DNA of 64,000 nt from Streptomyces sp. NBC_00287 (GTDB lineage Bacteria; Actinomycetota; Actinomycetes; Streptomycetales; Streptomycetaceae), in NCBI RefSeq assembly GCF_036173105.1, contig NZ_CP108053.1, positions 4,154,001 to 4,218,000 on the forward strand, read 5' to 3'. The notes under the pieces are model-generated. The model did no database searches and was not told the origin of the DNA. It worked only from the letters and a program-made list of their open reading frames with translations. Positions 25,960 to 35,132 of the stretch are shown here, piece by piece. Within the stretch, counting starts at the first letter, position 1; each line of letters opens with the position of its first letter. The position numbers and the translations under genes were made by a program.

Positions 25960-27207
25960 ATGACGTCCAGCTCGGCACACGCGTCGCCCTCGCCCGGTGC
26001 GCCCGGAAACAACGGCCCCCTGCGCAGACTCACGGCCCGGGGCCGCGACGAGGCGCACCGCGCCTCCACACCACTCGAGCTCTTCTTCGACCTGTGCTTC
26101 GTCGTGGCCATCGCGCAGGCCGGTGTGCAGCTGGTGCACTCCGTGGCCGAGGCGCACACCGGCGAGGGCATCCTCAACTACGCGATGGTCTTCTTCGCCA
26201 TCTGGTGGGCCTGGATGAACTTCACCTGGTTCGCCTCGGCCTACGACAACGACGACGTCCTCTACCGGGTCGTGACCCTGGTGCAGATCGCCGGTGTGCT
26301 GGTGCTCGCGGCCGGGGTGTCCAAGGCGTTCGACGACCACGAGTTCCTGGCCGTCTGGCTGGGCTACTTGATCATGCGGCTCGCGATGACGGCCCAGTGG
26401 CTGCGCGTGGCACGCTCCAGTCAAGGGCCGGAGAGAACAACGGCTCTGCGGTACGCCGGCGGGATCTCCCTGTGCCAGATCGGCTGGCTGGGGCTGCTGA
26501 TCCTGCCCGAGGACGGCAGACCCTGGCTGTTCCTGGTGATGGCGATTCTGGAGATGTGCGTGCCGGCGTACGCGGAGAAGGACCACGCCACGTCCTGGCA
26601 TCCGCGCCACATCGCCGAGCGGTACGGCCTGTTCACGATCATCGTGCTCGGCGAGACGATCGCCGCGGCCACGGTCGCCGTGAAGACAGCGCTCGACGAG
26701 AGCGACGTGCTCGGCGAGCTGTTGCCCATCGCCACGGGTGGACTCCTGATCATCTTCTCCGCCTGGTGGATCTACTTCGTGGTGCCGATCCACGGCCATC
26801 TGCGCTCCAACAGGCAGTCCTTCCTCTGGGGCTACGGCCACTACCTGATCTTCGCGTCGGCGGCCGCGATCGGTGCCGGCCTGGAGGTGGCGGTCGAGCA
26901 GGCCGTCGGCAAGGCGCACATCTCCACGCTGTCCGCCTCGGCCGCGGTGACCCTGCCGACGGCGCTGTATCTGCTCACGGTGTGGGCGCTTCACTCGCGC
27001 CACTTCAAATACGGCATCGCCCAGCAGCTCGTGCTGCCGACGACGGCGCTGCTCGTCATCGCCTGCACGTTCCTCGGCGACTGGGCGGTGCTCGCGGCGG
27101 GGATCGTCTCGGCTCTGGCGGTGGCGACAGGTACGACGCTGACGGCGCGCAGGGCCGCGCGGGAGCGCAGGACTACGGCGCACTCGTCGGCGACGCCGGC
27201 CGGCTGA
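25960..27207 (+). CDS. Low-temperature-requirement A (LtrA) family membrane protein
   Basis: 415 residues from ATG 25960. After a polar start comes the family signature TPLELFFDLCFVVAIAQ, followed by about ten membrane segments. Also typical are HATSWHPRHIAERYGLFTI and VLGETIAAA in the middle. The family is named after a Listeria gene needed for growth in the cold; the molecular role is unknown. Stand-alone gene. Confidence 0.88.
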   Translation: MTSSSAHASPSPGAPGNNGPLRRLTARGRDEAHRASTPLELFFDLCFVVAIAQAGVQLVHSVAEAHTGEGILNYAMVFFAIWWAWMNFTWFASAYDNDDVLYRVVTLVQIAGVLVLAAGVSKAFDDHEFLAVWLGYLIMRLAMTAQWLRVARSSQGPERTTALRYAGGISLCQIGWLGLLILPEDGRPWLFLVMAILEMCVPAYAEKDHATSWHPRHIAERYGLFTIIVLGETIAAATVAVKTALDESDVLGELLPIATGGLLIIFSAWWIYFVVPIHGHLRSNRQSFLWGYGHYLIFASAAAIGAGLEVAVEQAVGKAHISTLSASAAVTLPTALYLLTVWALHSRHFKYGIAQQLVLPTTALLVIACTFLGDWAVLAAGIVSALAVATGTTLTARRAARERRTTAHSSATPAG

Positions 27208-27247
27208 TGTCACCGGGCCGCGCCCGCGGCTGGACGACACTGGCTCC

Positions 27248-28285
27248 ATGACAGTTGACGCATTGACGGACGTCGCCGGCGTGCGAGTGGGACACGCGAC
27301 GCGCACCGGCGACGGTTGGCTCACCGGCACCACTGTCGTCCTCGCTCCGGAGGGCGGGGCCGTCGCCGCGGTGGACGTACGGGGCGGCGGTCCCGGCACC
27401 AAGGAGACCGACGCCCTCGACCCGCGCAACCTCGTGCAGAAGGTCGAGGCGATCGTCCTGACCGGGGGCAGCGCGTACGGGCTCGACGCGGCCTCCGGTG
27501 TGATGGCCTGGCTGGAGGAGCAGGGGCGCGGGGTGCGCGTCGGGCCGGATCCGGCGCATGTCGTGCCCGTGGTGCCCGCGGCGTGCGTCTTCGACCTGGG
27601 GCGGGGCGGCGACTTCCGGGCCCGGCCGGATGCGGCGACGGGGCGCGCGGCGGTCGAGGAGGCCGCGGCGAGCGCGGTCGGCGCCGGGGTGCGGCAAGGG
27701 TGCGTGGGCGCCGGTGCGGGGGCGGTCGTCGGGGAGTTGAAGGGCGGGGTCGGGACGGCGAGCGTCGTGCTCGACTCGGGGATCACGGTCGGCGCACTGG
27801 TGGTGGCGAACGCGGCGGGGGGCGCGATGGATCCGCAAACCGGTGTGCTGTACGGCGAGTTGTTCCAGGGGCGTGTGGAGTATCCCGAGGCGCGCGTACA
27901 CGAAGCCGCGCGTCTGCGCCTCGCCGAGACCTCGTCGACGAATGCGCCGCCCCCGCTGAACACGACGCTCGCCGTCGTCGCCACCGACGCGGACCTCTCC
28001 AAGGCGCAGGCGCAGAAGCTGGCCGGTACGGCGCACGACGGCATCGCGCGGGCCGTGCGGCCGGTGCATCTGCTCAACGACGGCGACACGGTGTTCGCGC
28101 TGGCGACGGGGGCGCGCTCGCTCGACGCCGCGAGCCCGCTCGCGCTGAACGAGATCCTCGCCGCGGGCGCGGATGTGGTGACGCGCGCGATCGTGCGCGC
28201 GGTGCGCGCCGCGGAGTCGGTGGACGGGCCGGGTGGGGTGTGGCCCTCGTACGGGGAGTTGTACGGGGGTGCCGGGCGGTCCTGA
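27248..28285 (+). CDS. P1 family peptidase / DmpA-like Ntn-hydrolase
   Basis: 345 residues. The N-terminal VRVGHATRTGDGWLTGTTVVL and LTGGSAYGLDAASGVMAWL are typical of the S58 DmpA/P1 family, and the segment SSTNAPPPLNTTLAVVATDA contains the small-residue region where such enzymes self-cleave to expose a nucleophile. They act as aminopeptidases on small peptides or beta-peptides. No partner genes give a substrate; it lies between ltrA and the L,D-transpeptidase. Confidence 0.88.
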   Translation: MTVDALTDVAGVRVGHATRTGDGWLTGTTVVLAPEGGAVAAVDVRGGGPGTKETDALDPRNLVQKVEAIVLTGGSAYGLDAASGVMAWLEEQGRGVRVGPDPAHVVPVVPAACVFDLGRGGDFRARPDAATGRAAVEEAAASAVGAGVRQGCVGAGAGAVVGELKGGVGTASVVLDSGITVGALVVANAAGGAMDPQTGVLYGELFQGRVEYPEARVHEAARLRLAETSSTNAPPPLNTTLAVVATDADLSKAQAQKLAGTAHDGIARAVRPVHLLNDGDTVFALATGARSLDAASPLALNEILAAGADVVTRAIVRAVRAAESVDGPGGVWPSYGELYGGAGRS

Positions 28286-28392
28286 AGAGGGGGCCAGCGG
28301 TGTCCCCAACGGGCGTAGAACCCAGGCACATCCACCCCACCCCCACCGCAGAGTGTCCCGGTTCTGTCACGTGATGGCGTTCACGGCAAATG

Positions 28393-28422
28393 GAGGGAAC
28401 CCGCCCCCTCGCGGATTCCCTC
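28393..28422 (+). terminator. Hairpin ahead of the L,D-transpeptidase
   Basis: GAGGGAACCCGC and GCGGATTCCCTC pair with one mismatch around CCCCTC and are followed by TTTC. It lies about 110 bp after the peptidase stop and 54 bp before the next start, so it is either the peptidase terminator or a leader structure of the transpeptidase. Confidence 0.55.
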
Positions 28423-28475
28423 TTTCTGCACGCACCGGATCGGACCACGCACATCACACGAACTTGGAGCAGCCT

Positions 28476-29693
28476 GTGACAACGCCGGACAAAGCAGCGC
28501 GGCGCGCACTGGGGACCTGTGCCGTCCTGATGGTCGGCGCCCTCACCCTCACCGCCTGTGGCGGCAGCGCCAACGCGAAGAACGACGACGACAAGGGCGG
28601 GGACTCCGCCAAGTCATCGGCCGCGAAGATCGTGATCTCGGCGAAGGACGGCTCGGCGGGCGCGTCGATCAACTCGACCGGCGTGAAGGTCAGCGACGGC
28701 GAGCTCACCGACGTGAAGATGACGGTGGCGGAGACGGGACAGGCCGTACCGGGGGCGATATCGGCGAACGGCGGGAGCTGGAAGCCGAAGGAGCAGCTGG
28801 AGCGCGGGACCAAGTACGAGATATCGGCGAAGGCGAAGGACTCGGACGGGAAGACCACCGCGGCCGGTTCCACCTTCACCACGGTCTCGCCGGAGAACAG
28901 CTTCATCGGGACGTACACGCCGGACAACGGCGCGACGGTGGGCGTCGGGATGCCGGTGTCGTTCACCTTCGACAAGGCGATCAGCGACCAGAAGGCCGTG
29001 CGGTCGGGCATCACCGTCACGTCGAGCAGCGGGCAGAAGGTCGTGGGCCACTGGTTCGGGGCGCAGCGGCTCGACTTCCGGCCCGAGGAGTACTGGAAGG
29101 CCGGTTCCAAGGTCACGATGAAGATCGACCTGGACGGGATCGAGGGCGCGAACGGCGTCTACGGGGTGCAGAAGAAGACCGTGACCTTCACCATCGGGCG
29201 CTCGCAGGTCTCCACGGTGGATGTCAACACGCAGACGATGACGGTCACGCGGGACGGCAAGACGCTCAAGTCGGTGCCGATCTCGGCGGGCAGCGCGGAG
29301 TTCCCGACGTACAACGGGCAGATGGTGATCTCCGAGAAGCTCGCGGGGACGCGGATGAACAGCCGGACGGTGAATCTGGCCGACGCGTACGACATCCCCG
29401 ATGTGCCGCACGCGATGCGGCTGACGACGTCGGGGACCTTCCTCCACGGCAACTACTGGTACAACAAGGGCAACCCGCCCTTCGGGCGGCAGGGGACCAG
29501 CCACGGCTGTGTCGGGCTGCAGGACGTGCGGGGCGCGCAGGGTGACACGACGGCGAAGTGGTTCTACGACAACTCGCTGATCGGCGATGTGGTGATCGTG
29601 AAGAACTCCCCCGACAAGTCGGTGGCGCCGGACAACGGGCTCAACGGATGGAACATGCCGTGGAGCGAGTGGACCGCCGGAAGTGCCGCCTGA
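28476..29693 (+). CDS. Lipoprotein L,D-transpeptidase (YkuD) with Ig-like domains
   Basis: 405 residues, GTG 28476. A signal peptide ends in a lipobox, LTLTACGGS, so the mature protein is lipid-anchored outside the membrane. Two Ig-like strand-rich regions follow, and the C-terminal YkuD domain holds the catalytic HGNYW...TSHGCVGLQDV with the nucleophilic Cys. It makes 3-3 cross-links in peptidoglycan and may confer tolerance to beta-lactams. The layout resembles the mycobacterial LdtMt2 type. Confidence 0.93.
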   Translation: MTTPDKAARRALGTCAVLMVGALTLTACGGSANAKNDDDKGGDSAKSSAAKIVISAKDGSAGASINSTGVKVSDGELTDVKMTVAETGQAVPGAISANGGSWKPKEQLERGTKYEISAKAKDSDGKTTAAGSTFTTVSPENSFIGTYTPDNGATVGVGMPVSFTFDKAISDQKAVRSGITVTSSSGQKVVGHWFGAQRLDFRPEEYWKAGSKVTMKIDLDGIEGANGVYGVQKKTVTFTIGRSQVSTVDVNTQTMTVTRDGKTLKSVPISAGSAEFPTYNGQMVISEKLAGTRMNSRTVNLADAYDIPDVPHAMRLTTSGTFLHGNYWYNKGNPPFGRQGTSHGCVGLQDVRGAQGDTTAKWFYDNSLIGDVVIVKNSPDKSVAPDNGLNGWNMPWSEWTAGSAA

Positions 29694-29716
29694 GCAGGGC
29701 CTTCTGACGGTTCGTA

Positions 29717-29745
29717 GGGCCGCGTGGGAACCATCCGCGCGGCCC
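29717..29745 (+). terminator. Terminator after the L,D-transpeptidase
   Basis: GGGCCGCG pairs with CGCGGCCC around a 13-base loop and is followed by GAGCGTTTT. Confidence 0.75.
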
Positions 29746-29850
29746 GAGCGTTTTACGTGCGTACGTTTTCTCGGTTCCCGGACATGATGTCCGACCGAGG
29801 GGCTACGGTATGCACCCACAAGGTGACATGCAGCAACGCCGGGAGAAGCC

Positions 29851-30597
29851 TTGAGCGTTCCGTACGAGACGGCAGCGTACGAATCCCACGAGTCGCCGGA
29901 GTCTCCGGAGGAGCACCTCGCGCGACTGCTCGGCCGTGCCCTGAACTCCTTCGAGCTGCCCGACGAGGTGATACGGCGGCTCGACTGCGCGCTGGCGCAC
30001 GACAGTTCGCTGCACTCCGCGCACCACAGCGCGGGCCGGCACCGTGAGACCTACCGGCACACCTGGCTGCTCGCCGACGGCTCGGCGCTTACCCTGTGGG
30101 AGCTCGTCCACAACACCGCGCGGGGCAGCGCGCCGCAGCACGAGGTGTACGTCGACGAGGAGGAGCTGCGCGCCGCGACCGCGCGCCTGCCCCTGCCGCC
30201 GGACGCCCCGGACTTCGAGCTGCCGGTGACGGTGCAGCTGTCGCCGGTGCACACGCCGCGCCACGCGTACGTGCCGGACGACTCCGCCGACCACGCGCGT
30301 CGGCTCCTGCGCCGTGCGGAGAACGCCGACCGGCCGGGCCCGGACACCGCCGCGCTGCTGACCACGGCGTTCGCGCACCAGATCACACAGGCCTTCGGGC
30401 GCCCGTGCCGCGCGGGGCGCGCCGGGCTGTGCTTCTCGCTCTACGAGCACGCTTTCCTGCTGCGCGACGGCGCGGAGATCTCCCTGTGGGAGGTCGAGCA
30501 CACGGCGACGCCGGACGGGCGGCACATGTGCGAGGTGTACGTCAGCGAGGACGCGGCGCGAGAGGCGATGGAGCGCCGGGCGGCGCAGATGTCGTAG
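29851..30597 (+). CDS. Conserved Streptomyces protein, two repeated halves (DUF6227-like)
   Basis: 248 residues, TTG start with a GGGAG ribosome site. The protein has an internal duplication: the first half contains TWLLADGSALTLWELVHNT and HEVYVDEEELRAA, the second contains AFLLRDGAEISLWEVEHTA and CEVYVSEDAAREA. I recall it as a Streptomyces-specific family (DUF6227), tentatively. No signal peptide or membrane segment; function unknown. The duplication suggests a two-lobed small domain. Confidence 0.75.
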   Translation: MSVPYETAAYESHESPESPEEHLARLLGRALNSFELPDEVIRRLDCALAHDSSLHSAHHSAGRHRETYRHTWLLADGSALTLWELVHNTARGSAPQHEVYVDEEELRAATARLPLPPDAPDFELPVTVQLSPVHTPRHAYVPDDSADHARRLLRRAENADRPGPDTAALLTTAFAHQITQAFGRPCRAGRAGLCFSLYEHAFLLRDGAEISLWEVEHTATPDGRHMCEVYVSEDAAREAMERRAAQMS

Positions 30598-30617
30598 CGT
30601 GCGCCGGCGCGCGCCGC

Positions 30618-30872
30618 TCAGCGCCCGTCGCTGAGCTGCCGTACCAGTCCCGCGAACGCGTCCTGTTCGGCCGGGGTGAGCTGCACCGACTCCAGGTGCG
30701 GGCCCGCCTGCTGCTGGTGCGGGAGGGCGGACAGAGCCGGGCCGGTGGGCCACGGGGCGGCGCCGGGGCGGGTGGCGCGCAGGACGCGGGCGAGGCCGAT
30801 CACCCAGGCGACGGTCAGCAGGACGAGCAGGCCCACGCCCAGCAGTTGGAAGATCGAGACGTGCTCAGGCAT
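30618..30872 (-). CDS. Small single-pass membrane protein
   Basis: 84 residues: one N-terminal membrane helix (LLGVGLLVLLTVAWVIGLARV) and a short cytoplasmic tail with LTPAEQDAFAGLVRQLSDG. No family recognised. It lies tail-to-tail with the duplicated-domain gene and downstream of fruA. Confidence 0.65.
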   Translation of the reverse strand: MPEHVSIFQLLGVGLLVLLTVAWVIGLARVLRATRPGAAPWPTGPALSALPHQQQAGPHLESVQLTPAEQDAFAGLVRQLSDGR

Positions 30873-30978
30873 GCGCCCCAGTACACACCACGGTCCGGGA
30901 CTTTGGCCCCGGACCGTGACGTATCTCGCAGGTGCCGTGAACTACTCACAGCTTCCTAATAGGGGCGACTCGGCGCGC

Positions 30979-33066
30979 TCAGGCCGCCACCGGCTGCTTG
31001 GATTCCGCGGTCGCGGCCGCCGTGCCGGCGCCGGGCTCGGCGGGCGCCGCGCCCGGGACCGGCTTGCGCATGCCCTTCAGGACGACCACCAGGGCGGTGG
31101 TGACGCAGACGCCCGCCGCGATGGCGACCAGGTACAGCAGCGGGTTGCCGATCAGCGGGACCACGAAGATGCCGCCGTGGGGGGCGCGCAGGGTGGCGCC
31201 GAAGGCCATCGACAGGGCGCCGGTGACCGCACCGCCCGCCATCGAGGCCGGGATGACGCGCAGCGGGTCGGCGGCCGCGAAGGGGATCGCGCCCTCGGAG
31301 ATGAAGGAGGCGCCCAGCACCCAGGCGGCCTTGCCGTTCTCCCGCTCGGTGTGTGTGAAGAGCTTGCCGCGGACCGTGGTGGCCAGGGCCATCGCCAGCG
31401 GCGGGACCATGCCCGCGGCCATCACGGCGGCCATGACCTTCATCGCGGAGTCGCTGGGGTCGGCGACGGCGATACCGGCCGTGGCGAAGGCGTACGCGAC
31501 CTTGTTGACCGGGCCGCCGAGGTCGAAGCACATCATCAGGCCGAGCAGGATGCCGAGCAGGATGGCGTTGGTGCCGGAGAGGCCGTCGAGCCAGTCCGTC
31601 ATGGCCTCCTGGGCCTCGGCGATGGGCTTGCCGATCACGACGAACATCAGGAAGCCGACGATCAGCGTGGAGATCAGCGGGATCACCACCACCGGCATGA
31701 TGCCGCGCAACACCGGCGGGATCTTCACCCGCTGGATCGCCATCACCACGCCACCGGCGATCAGACCGGCCGCCAGGCCGCCGAGGAAGCCGGCGTTGAT
31801 GGTGAGCGAGATCGCGCCGCCGACGAAGCCGGGCACCAGGCCCGGCCTGTCCGCCATGCCGTAGGCGATGTAACCGGCCAGGACCGGGACGAGGAAGCCG
31901 AAGGCCACGCCGCCGATCTGGAACAGCAGGGCGCCCCAGCTGTCGACCTGGGTCCAGTCGAAGTGCTCCATCACCGAGGGAGCCTTGTTGATCTCCCAGC
32001 CGCCGATCGCGAAGCCGAGCGCGATCAGCAGACCGCCCGCGGCGACGAACGGGACCATGTAGCTGACGCCGGTCATCAGCCACTTGCGGAGCTTGGTGCC
32101 GTAGCCCTCGCCGGGCTCACCGGCGCGCTCGACCGGCGTGCCCGTGCCCGCGGGCGCCCCCGCGCTCACCTCGCCGCGCGCCGCCTTCTCGCGCACCTCG
32201 GTGATGAGTTGGGCCGGGCGGTTGATGCCCGCCTTCACACCGACGTCGACCGTCGGCTTGCCGGCGAAGCGGTCCTTGTCCCGTACGGGCACGTCGTGCG
32301 CGAAGATCACGCCGTCCGCCGCCGCGATGGCGGCCGGGTCGAGCCGGGTGAAGCCGGCCGAGCCCTGCGTCTCGACGACGAGCTCGACGCCCGCGTCGCG
32401 GCCGGCGCTCTCCAGGGACTCGGCCGCCATGTAGGTGTGGGCGATGCCGGTCGGGCAGGAGGTGACGGCGACGATACGGAAGGGCCGCGCGTTCCCTCCG
32501 GGGGTCTGCGGGGTGGTGTCCGGGGTGTCCTCGCTGGTGCTGACCGCTGCGGTGTCGGCGGAGGCCGCCGCCGACACCGCAGCGGAGTCTGCGGAACCGC
32601 TCGTCTCCTCGGCCGCGCCAGGAGTCTCATCCCCACGGATCAGCGCCGCCGCAGCACCCGCATCCCCCGCCGCCCGCAGCGCATCCGTGAACTCGGAGTT
32701 CATCAGCTGCCGCGCGAGCGAGGACAGGATCGTCAGGTGGGCGTCGTCCGCACCGGCGGGCGCCGCGATCAGGAAGATCAGGTCCGCGGGACCGTCCGCC
32801 GCACCGAAGTCGATCCCGGCCGCGCTGCGCCCGAAGGCGAGCGTCGGCTCGGTGACGTGCTCACTGCGGCAGTGCGGGATGCCGATGCCGCCGTCGAGGC
32901 CGGTCGGCATCTGGGCCTCGCGGGCGGCGACGTCGGCGAGGAAGCCTTCGAGGTCGGTCACCCGGCCCAGGGCCACCATGCGCTCGGCGAGGGCACGGGC
33001 CGCCGCTTCCTTGGTATCGGCGGACAGGTCGAGATCGACCAGGTCCGCGGTGATCATGTCGCTCAT
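30979..33066 (-). CDS. fruA: PTS fructose transporter, fused EIIA-EIIB-EIIC
   Basis: 695 residues in the order IIA-IIB-IIC. IIA (residues about 5-150) has the phosphorylated His in GIGIPHCRS. IIB (about 205-305) has the phosphorylated Cys in VTSCPTGIAHTYMAAE. A linker leads to IIC with about nine membrane segments and EGAIPFAA. It takes up fructose and releases fructose 1-phosphate inside. ATG 33066 has an AAGGAG ribosome site. An Ala/Ser/Thr-rich stretch links IIA and IIB. It is the third gene of fruR-fruK-fruA. Confidence 0.95.
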   Translation of the reverse strand: MSDMITADLVDLDLSADTKEAAARALAERMVALGRVTDLEGFLADVAAREAQMPTGLDGGIGIPHCRSEHVTEPTLAFGRSAAGIDFGAADGPADLIFLIAAPAGADDAHLTILSSLARQLMNSEFTDALRAAGDAGAAAALIRGDETPGAAEETSGSADSAAVSAAASADTAAVSTSEDTPDTTPQTPGGNARPFRIVAVTSCPTGIAHTYMAAESLESAGRDAGVELVVETQGSAGFTRLDPAAIAAADGVIFAHDVPVRDKDRFAGKPTVDVGVKAGINRPAQLITEVREKAARGEVSAGAPAGTGTPVERAGEPGEGYGTKLRKWLMTGVSYMVPFVAAGGLLIALGFAIGGWEINKAPSVMEHFDWTQVDSWGALLFQIGGVAFGFLVPVLAGYIAYGMADRPGLVPGFVGGAISLTINAGFLGGLAAGLIAGGVVMAIQRVKIPPVLRGIMPVVVIPLISTLIVGFLMFVVIGKPIAEAQEAMTDWLDGLSGTNAILLGILLGLMMCFDLGGPVNKVAYAFATAGIAVADPSDSAMKVMAAVMAAGMVPPLAMALATTVRGKLFTHTERENGKAAWVLGASFISEGAIPFAAADPLRVIPASMAGGAVTGALSMAFGATLRAPHGGIFVVPLIGNPLLYLVAIAAGVCVTTALVVVLKGMRKPVPGAAPAEPGAGTAAATAESKQPVAA

Positions 33067-33229
33067 CGCGGGCTCCTTCGCACGCGTATCGCCCGGGGAG
33101 TGGGGTGGGCGGGGGTGGGGACGGGGGTGTGGTGGGGGGAGGGGGTGGCGGAAGCGAGTAACGGGGAGCCTCGCCACTTCAGAGGCGGTGCCACGGGCAC
33201 ATCCGATACGACCGGCACAGCGAAGTACG

Positions 33230-34177
33230 TCATGACACCGGCTCCTTCAGTACGCGATCCACCGGCACCTCGGCCGTGACCGTGACGGCCGACGGGTCCA
33301 GGTCGCCCGGCGACGGCATCACACTGCCGGGCAGCTGTACGGCGGCGGCGCCGTGCGCCACGGCGGACGCGAGCGCCTCCGGACCACTGCCGCCCGCGAT
33401 CAGGAAGCCGGCGAGCGAGGAGTCACCGGCGCCCACATTGCTGCGTACGACATCCACGCGCGCGCTGCCGAACCAGGCGCCCGCGCTGTCCACCAGCAAC
33501 TGCCCGTCCGCGCCCAGGCTCGCGAGCACGGCGCGTGCGCCCATCTCGCGCAACTCCTCGGCCGCCTTCACCGCGTCGCCCACCGTGGACAGGGGGCGCC
33601 CGACGGCCTCCGCGAGCTCCTCGGCGTTCGGCTTCACCACATCGGGCCGCTCGCGCAACGCCTCCAGCAGCGCACGCCCCGAGGTGTCCAGTGCGATCCG
33701 AGCGCCCCCCGCGTGCGCTCGCGCGACGACATCGGCGTACCACGCCGGCGCGAGCCCCCGCGGCAGGCTCCCGCAGCAGGCGATCCAGTCCGCGTCCCGC
33801 GACTGCTCACGCACCGTCTCCAGCAACAGCTCCTGCTCCGCGGCCGTCAGCTCGGGACCCGGCGCGTTGATCTTCGTCAGCACCCCGTCCGACTCCGCGA
33901 GCGCGATGTTCGAGCGGGTGGCTCCGGCGACCCGCACCGCCGTGACCTCGATGCCCTGCGCGTCGAGCAGATCGGCGACGAGCGCCCCCGGCGCACCACC
34001 CAGGGGCAGTACCGCGACCGTGCGCCGCCCGGCGGCGGCGACGGCGCGCGAGACGTTCACGCCCTTGCCGCCCGGGTCCATGCGTTCGCCGGTGGCTCGG
34101 ATGACCTCGCCGCGCTCCAGGGACGGGACCTCATAGGTGCGGTCCAGCGACGGGTTGGGGGTGACGGTGAGGATCAT
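33230..34177 (-). CDS. fruK: 1-phosphofructokinase
   Basis: 315 residues of the PfkB sugar-kinase family: LTVTPNPSLDRTYEV, GGKGVNVSRAVAAAG and, near the C-terminus, NVGAGDSSLAGFLIAG with the catalytic Asp. It phosphorylates fructose 1-phosphate, the product of fruA, to fructose 1,6-bisphosphate. Its ATG overlaps the fruR stop (ATGA), and a 163-nt gap with long G-runs separates it from fruA. Confidence 0.95.
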   Translation of the reverse strand: MILTVTPNPSLDRTYEVPSLERGEVIRATGERMDPGGKGVNVSRAVAAAGRRTVAVLPLGGAPGALVADLLDAQGIEVTAVRVAGATRSNIALAESDGVLTKINAPGPELTAAEQELLLETVREQSRDADWIACCGSLPRGLAPAWYADVVARAHAGGARIALDTSGRALLEALRERPDVVKPNAEELAEAVGRPLSTVGDAVKAAEELREMGARAVLASLGADGQLLVDSAGAWFGSARVDVVRSNVGAGDSSLAGFLIAGGSGPEALASAVAHGAAAVQLPGSVMPSPGDLDPSAVTVTAEVPVDRVLKEPVS

Positions 34178-34935
34178 GCGCGCACTACTTCCGTGCCGCC
34201 GCGCTCGATCGCGGCGGCGTCTTCGGGGCTCAGCCCGCTGTCGGTGATCAGCAGGTCCACATCGCTCAGGTCGCCGAAGCGGGCGAAGTGCTCCTGGCCG
34301 TGCTTGGAGGAGTCGGCGAGCAGCACCACACGGCGGGCCGCGGCCACCGCCGCGCGCTTCACCGCGGCCTCGGCGAGGTCGGGGGTGGTCAGGCCATGGT
34401 CGGCGGAGAAGCCGTTGGCCGCGACAAAGAGGACATCGGCCCGGATCTCGCCGTACGCCCGCAGCGCCCAGGCGTCCACGGCGGCGCGCGTGCGGTGTCG
34501 TACGCGCCCCCCGACCAGATGGAGCTGGATGCCGGGGTGGTCCGCGAGGCGGGCCGCGATCGGCAGGCTGTGGGTGACGACGGTGAGCGAGGCCTCCAGC
34601 GGGATGGCGCCCGCGACCCGCGCGACCGTCGTACCGGCGTCGAGGATCATCGTGCCCTCGGCCGGCAGTTCGGCGAGGGCGGCCTTCGCGATGCGGTCCT
34701 TCTCGTCGGCGGCCGTGGACTCGCGCTCGGTGAGGTCCGGCTCGAAGTCGAGACGGCCGACCGGGATGGCCCCGCCGTGCACCCGGCGCACCAGGCCGGC
34801 CCGGTCCAGGGCCTTCAGGTCCCGGCGGATCGTCTCCGCCGTCACCTGGAACTCCTCGGCCAGCGACAGCACGTCCACCCGGCCGCCGTCACGGGCGATC
34901 CGGAGGATCTCCTGCTGCCGCTCCGGTGCGTACAT
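34174..34935 (-). CDS. fruR: DeoR-family regulator of the fructose operon
   Basis: 253 residues. The N-terminal DeoR helix-turn-helix (RQQEILRIARDGGRVDVLSL, EFQVTAETIRRDLKALD) is followed by a sugar-phosphate-sensing domain with ILDAGTTVARVA and VVTHSLPIAARL. It is the first gene of fruR-fruK-fruA and is translationally coupled to fruK, so it most likely represses its own operon and responds to fructose 1-phosphate. Confidence 0.92.
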   Translation of the reverse strand: MYAPERQQEILRIARDGGRVDVLSLAEEFQVTAETIRRDLKALDRAGLVRRVHGGAIPVGRLDFEPDLTERESTAADEKDRIAKAALAELPAEGTMILDAGTTVARVAGAIPLEASLTVVTHSLPIAARLADHPGIQLHLVGGRVRHRTRAAVDAWALRAYGEIRADVLFVAANGFSADHGLTTPDLAEAAVKRAAVAAARRVVLLADSSKHGQEHFARFGDLSDVDLLITDSGLSPEDAAAIERGGTEVVRA

Positions 34936-35081
34936 GTCCGTTCGCCTCCGACCAGTGCCCGAACTTGTGGTTTCGCCTGGAGGCTACGCCGCGATTTCCG
35001 GAAAGTAAACAGGTTCGGGCGTGATTCGGGCATGAACGGACTTCGGGACACAGGTAGGAGGGTCTTGCCGCACATACGAGG

Positions 35082-35113
35082 AAGGGCCCCGCGCCGGAAG
35101 CGCAGGGGCCCTT
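35082..35113 (-). terminator. Terminator after the MFS gene
   Basis: AAGGGCCCC-GCGC pairs with GCGC-A-GGGGCCCTT around CGGAA, 20 bp beyond the stop of the leftward MFS gene. Confidence 0.8.
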
Positions 35114-35132
35114 GGTCCGGACGATCGGTGGC

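Noticed and set aside
33067-33229. G-run stretch between fruA and fruK as a regulatory RNA
   Set aside because: Simple GGGGT-rich composition without stable stem; more likely just spacer, perhaps slowing read-through.
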